Source: a virus
Virus record (IMG/VR): IMGVR_UViG_3300037485_000496
Span: 1-32,503 of that record
Reading direction: 5' to 3' (one strand)
Length of the DNA: 32,503 bases
Shown here: positions 6,754 to 13,296 of the stretch, piece after piece
Layout of the letters: the number at the start of each line of letters is the position of its first letter
How positions within the stretch are numbered: position 1 is the stretch's first letter
The notes under the pieces: model-generated
The model's input: the letters and a program-made list of their open reading frames with translations, nothing else
The model's database searches: none
Told to the model about the DNA's origin: nothing
Translations under genes and position numbers: made by a program

Positions 6754-6924
6754 TTATTTAGTTTTTAGAAAGTTGTTAAGTGCATCAGTAACAAGCTGGT
6801 CCTTAGTGTATAGACCTTCGTAGGCTGTGCGAGATTGATTGATTTTGTCTTGGTGGATTGAGATTCTGCGTATCAGTTCCTCAGATAATCTAAAGCTTTG
6901 TAGCTTCTTTTTTTCTTGTATCAT
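6754..6924 (-). CDS. Ribbon-helix-helix-like DNA-binding protein
   Basis: 56 residues with the CopG/Arc-like pattern: QSFRLSEELIRRISIH (beta strand followed by first helix) and TKDQLVTDALNNFL (second helix). Such proteins bind operators as dimers. Being early in the operon it may regulate its own promoter at 7597-7626, where repeats occur. Gene shares two bases of spacing with the next start. Confidence 0.6.
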   Translation of the reverse strand: MIQEKKKLQSFRLSEELIRRISIHQDKINQSRTAYEGLYTKDQLVTDALNNFLKTK

Positions 6925-7054
6925 ATATGTTATAAATAGTTAGTGAAATGGTTAATAAAGCTCCGAACAAAATAGTAGTAAAATACTTGTAAGGAATGTA
7001 GGCCGTTAAGTAAACAGCTAAAATAGCTAAGGCAATTGGAAGTAGTTTTTTCAT
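6890..7054 (-). CDS. 54-residue two-segment membrane protein
   Basis: ATG at 7054. Two hydrophobic segments (LLPIALAILAVYLTAYI and about TTILFGALLTISLTIYNIY) separated by a short loop, then a basic tail. It overlaps the next gene by 35 bases. Function unknown; small membrane proteins in early phage operons often act on the host envelope (inference). Confidence 0.55.
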   Translation of the reverse strand: MKKLLPIALAILAVYLTAYIPYKYFTTILFGALLTISLTIYNIYDTRKKEATKL

Positions 7055-7102
7055 ATTTTTAAAGTTTAATTGTGCGTTGATTGAGTCGCACCCCTCAGTT
7101 GG

Positions 7103-7261
7103 TTATTTTTTTTCAATTAATTTTGCAAGCTCATTTCCGAATTGGATTAACTCATTGTAATTCCATCCACTTTCTTTAATTTCTTTTTCGTCATTGCCCA
7201 TTAATTCAATAAATAAATCAGAGTTAAAAATGTCTTCAATTGTTTTGATTTCTGCTTTCAT
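7103..7261 (-). CDS. 52-residue acidic protein
   Basis: ATG at 7261 behind the sequence ACTAATTATGA, the same leader as the gene before it. The product is acidic (MKAEIKTIEDIFNSDLF ...) with SGWNYNELIQFGNELAKLIE near the C-terminus. No family known. Confidence 0.55.
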   Translation of the reverse strand: MKAEIKTIEDIFNSDLFIELMGNDEKEIKESGWNYNELIQFGNELAKLIEKK

Positions 7262-7267
7262 AATTAG

Positions 7268-7555
7268 TTATTTTTTAAAGTTTAATGAAACATTAATCAC
7301 ATCTAAATTGTGACCTTCAAACCCGCAATTAACAGCCCAATCAGTTGAAATTAAGGTAAAACCTTTTTGAGTTAAAACATTAATGTATTTATCTAATTTA
7401 GATTGTTTAATTGCTTGACTTGTTATTTTTAAATTTTCAATACCATTAACAACTTTAGATAAGTCAGTTAATTTATAATTATTAACAGTAGTGAATGAAC
7501 CTACTTGCTTAATACATGTTAAATTTTTGCTGATTGAAATAGTTGCGTTTATCAT
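7268..7555 (-). CDS. Hypothetical protein, first gene of the downstream operon
   Basis: A 95-residue protein, MINATISISKNLTCIKQVGS at the start and a charged helix KSKLDKYINVL-like near 55-65. It is the first gene behind the candidate promoter, with an A-rich leader (AAACTAATTATG). First-gene position and small size suggest an early host-takeover or regulatory protein, but no family is recognised. Confidence 0.6.
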   Translation of the reverse strand: MINATISISKNLTCIKQVGSFTTVNNYKLTDLSKVVNGIENLKITSQAIKQSKLDKYINVLTQKGFTLISTDWAVNCGFEGHNLDVINVSLNFKK

Positions 7556-7596
7556 AATTAGTTTTTTTTAAGTGGTTTATTACTGATTTGCTGATA

Positions 7597-7626
7597 CGAA
7601 GATAGGGGTATTGTTTATATATGCAA
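7597..7626 (-). promoter_or_regulatory. Bacteroidota-type promoter of the replication operon
   Basis: On the minus strand TTG (7624-7626) is followed by exactly 19 bases and then TATCTTCG (7597-7604), one mismatch from the Bacteroidota -7 box TAnnTTTG with the standard -33 TTG spacing. Transcription would start near 7590 and run into the small-gene and DNA-metabolism operon. It lies in the largest gene-free gap (7556-7699). Upstream are direct repeats ACAAAATA (7637-7644 and 7646-7653, forward) and two TTGCA units 10 bases apart, possible operator. No other stretch of the gap has a gene. Confidence 0.6.
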
Positions 7627-7699
7627 GCACCTGCAAACAAAATAGACAAAATAATTTCATACTTATTGCTAAGTTGCTGAAAATCAATAAGATTATTTT

Positions 7700-8041
7700 T
7701 TAAAATATTAGGATTAATCCCAAAATAATAGCCGTAGTGGTGGCAATTATAGATAGTTTTTTGTGGCTGTCCACTTTGATTCGTAGTTCTTGGTTAGTTC
7801 TTATTAACTTTTTATTGTCTATGTGGTAAGTTTCGGCAATAAAGTTAATGTGTTGCACCTTCTTTTCAAGATTCTCAATGATGCGCTGCTGAGTTTCTGA
7901 TATTGTATGTATAGAATTACTCTGTTCCATAACTACTAAGATTTTTCGGTACTCCGATGCTGTCAAAGTCTTGCAGTCTTGCCCGAATGCTGTCAACCAA
8001 CACGCTGTCAGGCCACAAATAAATAATCCTAATCTTTTCAT
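7700..8041 (-). CDS. Exported protein nested with the spanin-like gene
   Basis: 113 residues from ATG 8041; the frame extends to 8122 but the ATG at 8041 begins a clear signal peptide (MKRLGLFICGLTACWLTAFGQD). Cleavage could be at the typical Bacteroidota A-F-G-Q site or, less likely, at LTAC (Cys14) as a lipobox. The middle (VMEQSNSIHTISETQQRII and following) is coiled coil. The C-terminal 19 residues (SIIATTTAIILGLILIF) are a membrane anchor, unlike lambda Rz1. Candidate o-spanin or partner of the previous protein, 125-base overlap with it. Confidence 0.55.
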   Translation of the reverse strand: MKRLGLFICGLTACWLTAFGQDCKTLTASEYRKILVVMEQSNSIHTISETQQRIIENLEKKVQHINFIAETYHIDNKKLIRTNQELRIKVDSHKKLSIIATTTAIILGLILIF

Positions 8042-8240
8042 TTGTTTTAATTTTAGTGCGATATATAATAGAATCATAACGCTTAACGATAGTATCAATT
8101 CGAAGTATCTCTTTTTGAGCATTTATAATAGCTGTGTTGCTTTCTTTCTCTTCGTGGGTACAAATTGTCCCTATGAATAAAATAAGCGCAATTATACCAA
8201 TAAGTATTATACCAAAGAGTACATTATTTCTTTTTTCCAT
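7917..8240 (-). CDS. i-spanin-like membrane protein (Rz-like)
   Basis: 107 residues. An N-terminal signal-anchor (NVLFGIILIGIIALILFIG) is followed by a charged region with helical and coiled stretches (AIINAQKEILRIDTIVK). This inner-membrane type II topology is that of an i-spanin, which joins the outer-membrane partner to disrupt the outer membrane. It overlaps the next gene by 125 bases in a different frame, a nested layout typical of spanin pairs. Call rests on topology and place. Confidence 0.6.
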   Translation of the reverse strand: MEKRNNVLFGIILIGIIALILFIGTICTHEEKESNTAIINAQKEILRIDTIVKRYDSIIYRTKIKTNEKIRIIYLWPDSVLVDSIRARLQDFDSIGVPKNLSSYGTE

Positions 8241-8379
8241 TCTTTAAGTAATTACCTGACTTCTGTTTATCGTTCCATTCCTTTTCAACTTCTGCGACTA
8301 TTTTTTTTCTTTGAATTTCGTGTTCGGCAATGGCTTTGATTTGTTCAGGTGTAGCTTTATATTTGAGTAGGCTTTTCAT
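8224..8379 (-). CDS. Small basic helical protein
   Basis: 51 residues from ATG 8379 (MKSLLKYKATPEQIKAIAEH), mostly charged helix ending with GKKK. The longer open frame to 8418 starts at TTG and is not needed. It is coupled to the 27-residue peptide by ATGA and overlaps the spanin-like gene by 17 bases. Unknown function in the lysis operon. Confidence 0.6.
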   Translation of the reverse strand: MKSLLKYKATPEQIKAIAEHEIQRKKIVAEVEKEWNDKQKSGNYLKNGKKK

Positions 8380-8459
8380 AATAACGTGCTGAGTAAGTAA
8401 CTTACCCAAATGATGCACAAAATTAACAAAATTACGTCATCTTTTTCTTGTTCACTCAT
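8376..8459 (-). CDS. 27-residue transmembrane peptide, candidate holin
   Basis: ATGA overlap with the endolysin stop at one end and ATGA overlap with the next ATG at the other. The product has a charged start (MSEQEKDD), then an 18-20 residue hydrophobic helix (VILLILCIIWVSYLLSTLL). It is one single transmembrane segment placed directly after the endolysin. Perfect coupling at both ends makes a real gene likely. Candidate small holin or lysis regulator; untested. Confidence 0.6.
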   Translation of the reverse strand: MSEQEKDDVILLILCIIWVSYLLSTLL

Positions 8460-8857
8460 TTTATAACTAAAATTTGTTTTCTATTTTTTGTCGAATAACT
8501 AATATGAACCCAGCTAAAATCATACTCGTTAATTAGTTGGTCAAATTCTAAACTCTTAGCAAGTTCAAATAGCTTTTTATTCTCAACTTTATTACCTCCA
8601 GTTATATCTATTGCTTGACCTTTTGCGTGTTGACTTGTTGGACTTCCACCTACTAACTTATTTAATTTAGCAGAGCGAAAGAATGAATTAATCTTGATAG
8701 GTTTGCCGTACATCTTTCTCAATGGCTCAAAGATATTATCTGCTAACTCTTTCATATTGTGTAGCTGTTGCTCGTTTGGCATATTGTCTATTCCGTTTCT
8801 TATAGCTGTCGGGGATAGTACCGCCTCATCGTAGCTAATATGTTCGCTAATCTTCAT
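8456..8857 (-). CDS. M15-family peptidase endolysin
   Basis: Cleaves peptidoglycan stem peptides at lysis. The 133-residue protein from ATG 8857 shows the M15A pattern: NSFFRS (Arg61), SQHAKGQAID with zinc ligands His77 and Asp84, and WVHIS with His118. The usual family opening (MKISEHISYDEA) supports the ATG at 8857 over the longer TTG start at 8878. There is no signal peptide, so export through a holin is expected. Its TGA overlaps the ATG of the next small gene (ATGA). Confidence 0.88.
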   Translation of the reverse strand: MKISEHISYDEAVLSPTAIRNGIDNMPNEQQLHNMKELADNIFEPLRKMYGKPIKINSFFRSAKLNKLVGGSPTSQHAKGQAIDITGGNKVENKKLFELAKSLEFDQLINEYDFSWVHISYSTKNRKQILVIK

Positions 8858-9080
8858 AATTTTCGTAATAAATCTCACTCAAAAATCCTTCTACTAATAT
8901 TAAAGCCATTCGCCTTATATTGTCTATTCGGTCCTTATCTTCTCTACTCATCATAGAGTAATCGTAATAGTCACAAGTCGCAAGTGCGTAATTACAAATC
9001 GAAATAATCTCGCCCCTCGTTTCTCCAGCCTCTATTAAATACTCTTCTAAGTTCTCTGTTTTTTCAGTAGATTGTTCCAT
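8847..9080 (-). CDS. Small acidic protein before the endolysin
   Basis: A 77-residue acidic, helical protein (MEQSTEKTENLEEYLIEAGE, later YYDYSMMSREDKDRIDN). No membrane segment or known motif. It has a strong Shine-Dalgarno site and overlaps the endolysin start by 11 bases, so it may be highly translated and could couple to or regulate lysis. Function unknown. Confidence 0.65.
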   Translation of the reverse strand: MEQSTEKTENLEEYLIEAGETRGEIISICNYALATCDYYDYSMMSREDKDRIDNIRRMALILVEGFLSEIYYENYED

Positions 9081-10026
9081 TGATTACCTCCTTTTGTGTA
9101 ACGATTCCGTTTTCAACTATACAAAAGCCGTGAACCCAATTGTTAATAGGTAAATAGGCTGGAGTTAAATCGCATAAACAACCTAATGAATAGGTATAAT
9201 AATGTGGTTTGCCTAATATCATTCCAGCATCTTTTGATTGTCTATGAAAATGACCGATAATTAAAGGTCGATTGACCGATAAACGAGCAGCTCTTGCTGG
9301 GTTAATACCTCCTGACTTCATCGGTAATTCGTGGCCGTGTAAAACTGCGATGTCCCACATATAACACCACTGCAAAGAATCAAGCTGAATGATGCCTAAA
9401 TCCCTCAATGATAGCAGTTCTGATAGCATAATGTTCTCTATATCCAACAGCTCAGGAGCTTTAAGTCTAATCCATTTATCAAACCTTAAATCGTGGTTTC
9501 CGTACTTGTAAATAATGAGAGCTTTTGGAAACATCTCACGCAATCCTTTAAGAAAGACCTTAGCACAGTCTAATTCGTACTTAACGGAATGCTTAGTTGT
9601 ACTTGTCTCGTGTTTCGATATTAGGGCAAAATCCAATAAATCCCCATTTATGTAGATAGTATCTACTTGTTCCATCAATCCGTATTCTAAGGCAGCAAAT
9701 AAAGCCTTGTCATCGTGGTAAGGAAGGTGTATATCTGATATAATTAATACTTTCTTTCTATCCTTTGGTAAGTAGTAAGGTTCTAACTTTTCGCTTTCTC
9801 CTTTTGGTAGTTCAGATTTTAGTTTTTCTAAGTAATCAATGTAAGGTTTTGCACATTTTTTGTCTTTTATACCTTTGTTTCCTCTGTAATATCTGACTCT
9901 GTCACGCACACTTTCAACATCATTAAATTTTTCAGGATGTTCTTTGTATATTTTTTTTGCTAAAGTAAGGTTTGCTGTGTTTGGGAATTGCTTACAGTAC
10001 TCAAATATTAGGGCTTTATTTTTCAT
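9064..10026 (-). CDS. Calcineurin-like metallophosphoesterase
   Basis: Two-metal phosphoesterase, complete in 320 residues. Motifs in order: SDIHLP with Asp98 and His100, NGD at 127-129, GNHD at 176-179, HGHE at 230-233 and GHFH at 258-261. These ligands bind two metal ions and hydrolyse phosphoesters; substrates in phages may be nucleic acid ends, nucleotides or cyclic signals. Residues 1-55 look like an HTH (LALA-type: NLTLAKKIYKEHP, DRVRYYRG), so DNA binding is possible. The gene sits in the lysis region and ends over a strong Shine-Dalgarno for the next gene. Confidence 0.85.
   Translation of the reverse strand: MKNKALIFEYCKQFPNTANLTLAKKIYKEHPEKFNDVESVRDRVRYYRGNKGIKDKKCAKPYIDYLEKLKSELPKGESEKLEPYYLPKDRKKVLIISDIHLPYHDDKALFAALEYGLMEQVDTIYINGDLLDFALISKHETSTTKHSVKYELDCAKVFLKGLREMFPKALIIYKYGNHDLRFDKWIRLKAPELLDIENIMLSELLSLRDLGIIQLDSLQWCYMWDIAVLHGHELPMKSGGINPARAARLSVNRPLIIGHFHRQSKDAGMILGKPHYYTYSLGCLCDLTPAYLPINNWVHGFCIVENGIVTQKEVINGTIY
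9087..9095 (-). promoter_or_regulatory. Strong Shine-Dalgarno site
   Basis: AAAAGGAGG ends six bases before the ATG at 9080 and lies inside the last codons of the phosphoesterase gene. It is among the best matches in the window, in a genome where such sites are rare. Confidence 0.6.
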
Positions 10027-10295
10027 ATATATAGGGTTATAAATAGTAGGCTCATAATTGTAGTAACTACTGGGAATGCTAAGGTCTTAACAAGTAAAAA
10101 AGCGACTATGTTGTATTGCATGAATTTTGCCAAATGCCACGCATCCCAAAACATTGGAAAGTACTTAAAAAAAATAGGTTTATTCATTTCTGATTGATGC
10201 CGAGAAAAGAATTTACCTAACTTGTAATAAGCATCGTGGTGAGCTATTGAGTCTCTAATTGCATCAAGCCATACATATAGTAAAAGTAAAATCAT
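10023..10295 (-). CDS. Small membrane protein with histidine-rich centre
   Basis: A 90-residue protein with hydrophobic segments at about 1-10 and 62-90 and a polar centre with DAIRDSIAHHDAYYKLG and a W/F/Y-rich stretch (FPMFWDAWHLAKF). Two HH or H-D motifs are visible but no known catalytic pattern. ATGA junctions on both sides place it between the holin-like proteins and the phosphoesterase. Unknown role. Confidence 0.6.
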   Translation of the reverse strand: MILLLLYVWLDAIRDSIAHHDAYYKLGKFFSRHQSEMNKPIFFKYFPMFWDAWHLAKFMQYNIVAFLLVKTLAFPVVTTIMSLLFITLYI

Positions 10296-10531
10296 TCACT
10301 TTTTTTGTTTATCAATTTTCTTAAAGCTCCTTTGACATCATCAGGTATAATAAGTAAACACAAACCAATGATTCCAAGACCAGCAGAGTAGTAAATATCA
10401 ATCTCGGCAAAGGTTTCATAAACCAAAGGCAATCCAATTAAAACAAGCGAATAAAAAAAACAAATCAATCCGCATATCGTTGTAATTGGGTTATCTAATA
10501 AGTTAATATTTTGCTTTATTTTTTTAACCAC
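10292..10531 (-). CDS. Membrane protein without ATG start; GTG or frameshift
   Basis: The open frame extends to a TTG at 10612 but contains no ATG. GTG at 10531 (MVKKIKQNINLLDNPITT) would give 79 residues and a 16-base overlap with the preceding gene; a -1 slip from that gene would give 129 residues in total. The conserved-looking part has two membrane segments (ITTICGLICFFYSLVLIGL and about AGLGIIGLCLLIIP), followed by DD and a basic tail. Proteins of the form NPITTI.G...F....L near lysis genes are known in Bacteroidota phages as small membrane or holin-like proteins. It overlaps the next gene by 4 bases. Confidence 0.55.
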   Translation of the reverse strand: MVKKIKQNINLLDNPITTICGLICFFYSLVLIGLPLVYETFAEIDIYYSAGLGIIGLCLLIIPDDVKGALRKLINKKSE

Positions 10532-10680
10532 TTTTTTAGCATTTGGGTAAGTTGCCAAAGTGAAATGATAACTGATAAAGTAAACGATAAGAATTGAACT
10601 ACTGGTAGCCAATGAGCAAGTGTTCCGACTATTGCAAAAGTCCAGCTAACTATATTAAGCTCTATTATTTTTGTGTTCAT
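10516..10680 (-). CDS. 54-residue two-helix membrane protein, holin-like
   Basis: ATG at 10680 in a TAATG junction with the fibre gene. The product starts MNTKIIELNIVSWTFAIVG, has hydrophobic stretches at about 9-24 and 27-45 and ends with LKKWLKK. Size, two membrane segments and a basic C-terminal tail are holin-like, and the lysis genes follow. The last codons are TTA AAA AAA TAA, a -1 slippery heptamer directly before the stop, and the next frame has no ATG. So it may be the N-terminal half of a 129-residue product. Confidence 0.6.
   Translation of the reverse strand: MNTKIIELNIVSWTFAIVGTLAHWLPVVQFLSFTLSVIISLWQLTQMLKKWLKK
10519..10527 (-). other. A_AAA_AAA slippery heptamer before a stop codon
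   Basis: Codons 52-54 of the 54-residue gene read TTA AAA AAA and are followed by TAA. A -1 slip makes the next codon ATA and enters the frame that ends at 10292, whose only starts are TTG or GTG. This is the canonical bacterial -1 sequence. A missing base in the seven-base run would look the same, and independent initiation at GTG 10531 is a third option. Confidence 0.5.
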
Positions 10681-11906
10681 TACGATAACGGATTTGCAAT
10701 TGTTGTAGCCTCAAAATTAGTATAACAAATATCAACTGTACTTGAACTATTAATGAATAGAGCAACAGACAATGAATTAGTTGTTAAATTAGTTCTTGTT
10801 ATTGTATATTGTCTCCAATTGCTTGTTAAAGTTACGGATTGTAATGTTTGACCTGCTGGGCTGTTAAAAATACTTAAATTTACAGAGCCTGTTCCTTTTA
10901 AATAAACTGAAAATGTACCATTTGGAACGGCAGGATTAACAGCAAGTTCTTGATAAATTTGCCCACTTGTAGCTACTAAAGTGTCATAAGGTAAATTATT
11001 AATACCGCCTGATGAATTATGAGTAAATGATGTATAAGTAAGTGCATTAACCCAAGGACTTTGAGTTAAATCAGTAGGGCTTGTTAGCAAATTTGTAGTT
11101 GCAAAAAGTGAATTAAAATAATCTTTAAGAATTGACCTAAATGTTGATGCTTCTGCCGCTAAATTTCCACCAATAAAGCCTAATCTTACTTGTGTAGTAT
11201 TTCCATAAGTAGACCCGTTCCAAAACAATGACCAAGCCGAATCTGTTAAATTCCAAGCTGCTGTTGCAGGACTTGTTCCAGCAGAAGTACCATCAATAAA
11301 AGCTTGAATAGTTCTTATAGGTCCAGCTGTTTCTGTTCTGTTTATATGAATAAATTGATTGTCTTTATAAGTTGATACAATTGTTGAACCAGCTATTTGA
11401 CTTGAACCACCTACATTCCTTACTCTTACATTATTGACAGTAGTTGAACCAAAAACAGCAGGTGAACTGCCGATAGGAATAACACCAACATAAGCCCCTA
11501 ATGATGCACCTGATGAGTTAAAATTAAGTCCTGAAGTTAATGGATTAAAATTTAAATTAATTCCACCAGTACCGTTTCCTGTAAATCCATTTTTAGCATT
11601 AATAGGTGGAAGCCCTGTACCCTGTGCAGTTCCATAATTAGCACTTGGATTTTTCCAATTAATACGAGCAAATGCCCCAGTACTATCAGTACTAATTCCA
11701 TTACAAAACATATAGAACGCATCTAACTTATTCCAAATACCAGCAGTTTTTAAATCTATTATAAGTTTATTCTGTAAAGTTTGTTCTGCTGAACTTGGTT
11801 GTGTGAATCCACTTCCAGCAGTTAAAACAGCCTGATACTCGGCAGAAAAACCACCAAAGCTGCTACCATTACCTCCAACAACAGTTCCTAATCCTAAGCT
11901 AATCAT
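10680..11906 (-). CDS. Receptor-binding tail fibre/tip protein
   Basis: A 408-residue protein rich in G, S, T and N, typical of beta-structured adhesins. The N-terminal part has a glycine-rich attachment segment (LGLGTVVGGNGSSFGGF), followed by a lectin-like domain (about 55-270: WNKLDAFYMFC, ARINWKNPSANY) of the LamG/concanavalin type. The C-terminal 120 residues (FSVYLKGTGSVNLSIF, LTSNWRQYTITRTN, VDICYTNFEA) have the beta-sandwich pattern of carbohydrate-binding modules. It probably recognises host surface glycans. Its stop TAA shares one base with the ATG of the next gene. Confidence 0.7.
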   Translation of the reverse strand: MISLGLGTVVGGNGSSFGGFSAEYQAVLTAGSGFTQPSSAEQTLQNKLIIDLKTAGIWNKLDAFYMFCNGISTDSTGAFARINWKNPSANYGTAQGTGLPPINAKNGFTGNGTGGINLNFNPLTSGLNFNSSGASLGAYVGVIPIGSSPAVFGSTTVNNVRVRNVGGSSQIAGSTIVSTYKDNQFIHINRTETAGPIRTIQAFIDGTSAGTSPATAAWNLTDSAWSLFWNGSTYGNTTQVRLGFIGGNLAAEASTFRSILKDYFNSLFATTNLLTSPTDLTQSPWVNALTYTSFTHNSSGGINNLPYDTLVATSGQIYQELAVNPAVPNGTFSVYLKGTGSVNLSIFNSPAGQTLQSVTLTSNWRQYTITRTNLTTNSLSVALFINSSSTVDICYTNFEATTIANPLS

Positions 11907-12181
11907 TAACCAATAATGTTAAATCCGTAACCAATAACAGAACCGCTTGAAGGTGTAATATTTGCAATCGGATCTCCGTTAAAAGCAGGTATCAACATTC
12001 CTTGTTTTAAGGTTTTACCGCTCAATCCGTACTGAGTTAATAGATTTTGCCCGTTCACAGTTGACAAAGTTGTTAAAACGCAATCAGCATTTACAACCAA
12101 AACGTAAAAAGTATTCCCAGTTGAGGCTGCATCGATGAATTTACACCCGTTACCGCCTAACATTCTTTGTTCTAATATCAT
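11906..12181 (-). CDS. Small protein before the tail fibre
   Basis: A 91-residue protein starting MILEQRMLGGNGCKFIDAAS and ending VIGYGFNIIG, glycine- and beta-rich, with two cysteines. It shares its stop with the fibre start (ATG within the stop junction at 11906), so the two are made together. It could be a fibre adaptor or decoration; no family recognised. Confidence 0.55.
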   Translation of the reverse strand: MILEQRMLGGNGCKFIDAASTGNTFYVLVVNADCVLTTLSTVNGQNLLTQYGLSGKTLKQGMLIPAFNGDPIANITPSSGSVIGYGFNIIG

Positions 12182-12210
12182 AATATTATATATTTTTTTA
12201 TTTTAAAATT

Positions 12211-12657
12211 TTAATTTGTTGGAACTACGCACGAATCGTATGGGTTAGCAATGTTTAAAGTGAAATTACAAACCCATCCAGCCACTTCATCACCATAGCT
12301 ATCTTTAATCGGTGTGCAAGTAATATTTTCTTGCATTTCAAAATAACTTCCGTAGTAAGTAGACTGCTTTATTTTAGCGATTACGTCTGAAATAATTTGT
12401 AGTGTATCACTCAACACATCTCTTTCGTTAGATAAGTCCTTTAAAACAATGTCTATTGCAGTCAATTGTAAGTTAAGGCTAAATACCTTAGTGCTAAAAT
12501 TTGAAGGTCTTACATCGCCCCACAAAAGAGGGTAAGATAAAGGCGCACTCGCTCCCAAATCTGCGACATCGCAAAAAGTAAAATTTCCATTTAAGAATTG
12601 ATTACTTGTTGCTATCTCTTGTAGTAAGTTGACTACTTTGTTTAGGCTGGTTTGCAT
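12211..12657 (-). CDS. Tail terminator/neck-like protein
   Basis: A 148-residue protein. It starts MQTSLNKVVNLLQEIATSN and contains SYPLLWGDVRP, NLQLTAIDIVLKD and the C-terminal NFTLNIANPYDSC. Proteins with a PLLW motif and an IANPYD..C ending are encoded near connector genes in many Bacteroidota phages, and their size and place suit a tail-terminator/neck role. Function is inferred from context. A 29-base AT-rich gap follows. Confidence 0.6.
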   Translation of the reverse strand: MQTSLNKVVNLLQEIATSNQFLNGNFTFCDVADLGASAPLSYPLLWGDVRPSNFSTKVFSLNLQLTAIDIVLKDLSNERDVLSDTLQIISDVIAKIKQSTYYGSYFEMQENITCTPIKDSYGDEVAGWVCNFTLNIANPYDSCVVPTN

Positions 12658-12715
12658 TTAAATAGATTCTTAATTTTTCTAAATTTGATTTGTTTTTGCT
12701 TCCTTTTTTTCTCAT
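12602..12715 (-). CDS. 37-residue basic protein
   Basis: ATG at 12715, two bases after the preceding stop; stop inside the next gene, overlapping its start by 56 bases in another frame. The product starts MRKKGSKNKSNLEKLRIYL: strongly basic, then a helix. It fills what would otherwise be a 60-base gap in a genome without gaps. Too short for a family call, and translation is unproven. Confidence 0.4.
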   Translation of the reverse strand: MRKKGSKNKSNLEKLRIYLNANQPKQSSQLTTRDSNK

Positions 12716-12717
12716 AG

Positions 12718-13296
12718 TTAAGTTCTTCTTCTAAAATTGCCTTGATATTTAATGTGCGGAGGTACCAAATCCCAGTCAATGTCAGGACCTAAGTACATTC
12801 CATTTTGATAGTTATTATCGTTCGGGTAAATAGTATCTATATTTGCATTTACTTGTGTCAAATATAACGGATAAGTAGTATTATTTGCGAGTAGAAAATT
12901 AGTCAATCTTTCTGCGTACCACTCAGCTCTATTCTTTGTGTAGTCAAGTAAGTATCTTAAATCGTCTAAACTTGCTTGGTTACTAAACTCTGAGTTCTTT
13001 GTAGCTATGTTCTTATTCTGAAACTTAAAACTAAGAGGCAAAATAGACTCATACACGCAATATTTTACGAGAGTAGGCGTAATGTAAGTATCTAACAAAG
13101 TTACATTCGCTGCGCTTACTGTATTGCTTGAGACTTGAGTAACTAATTGATTGTATAAAGAAGTACCAAGTATGGGAAGTAAGTAAACATTTTGCGCCTC
13201 TTTAATCGTAGGCACTAATAATTTAGGGTCTACATTCTCCGAAATTATAGACTCTTGTTTAAGGGTCTCTTCTGATATGAATATTACTGTTGCCAT
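12718..13296 (-). CDS. Head-tail connector-like protein (DUF6712-like)
   Basis: A 192-residue protein. Its N-terminal DPKLLVPTIKEAQNVYLLP and ILGTSLYNQL segments are typical of the DUF6712 connector-type proteins coded next to the portal in Bacteroidota phages. It is largely helical with a C-terminal tail rich in N and Y. It probably binds below the portal. Shares one base with the portal stop (TAATG). Confidence 0.7.
   Translation of the reverse strand: MATVIFISEETLKQESIISENVDPKLLVPTIKEAQNVYLLPILGTSLYNQLVTQVSSNTVSAANVTLLDTYITPTLVKYCVYESILPLSFKFQNKNIATKNSEFSNQASLDDLRYLLDYTKNRAEWYAERLTNFLLANNTTYPLYLTQVNANIDTIYPNDNNYQNGMYLGPDIDWDLVPPHIKYQGNFRRRT

Noticed and set aside
8858-8878. Longer endolysin start
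   Set aside because: TTG start with greater overlap; the family opening MKIS at 8857 fits better.
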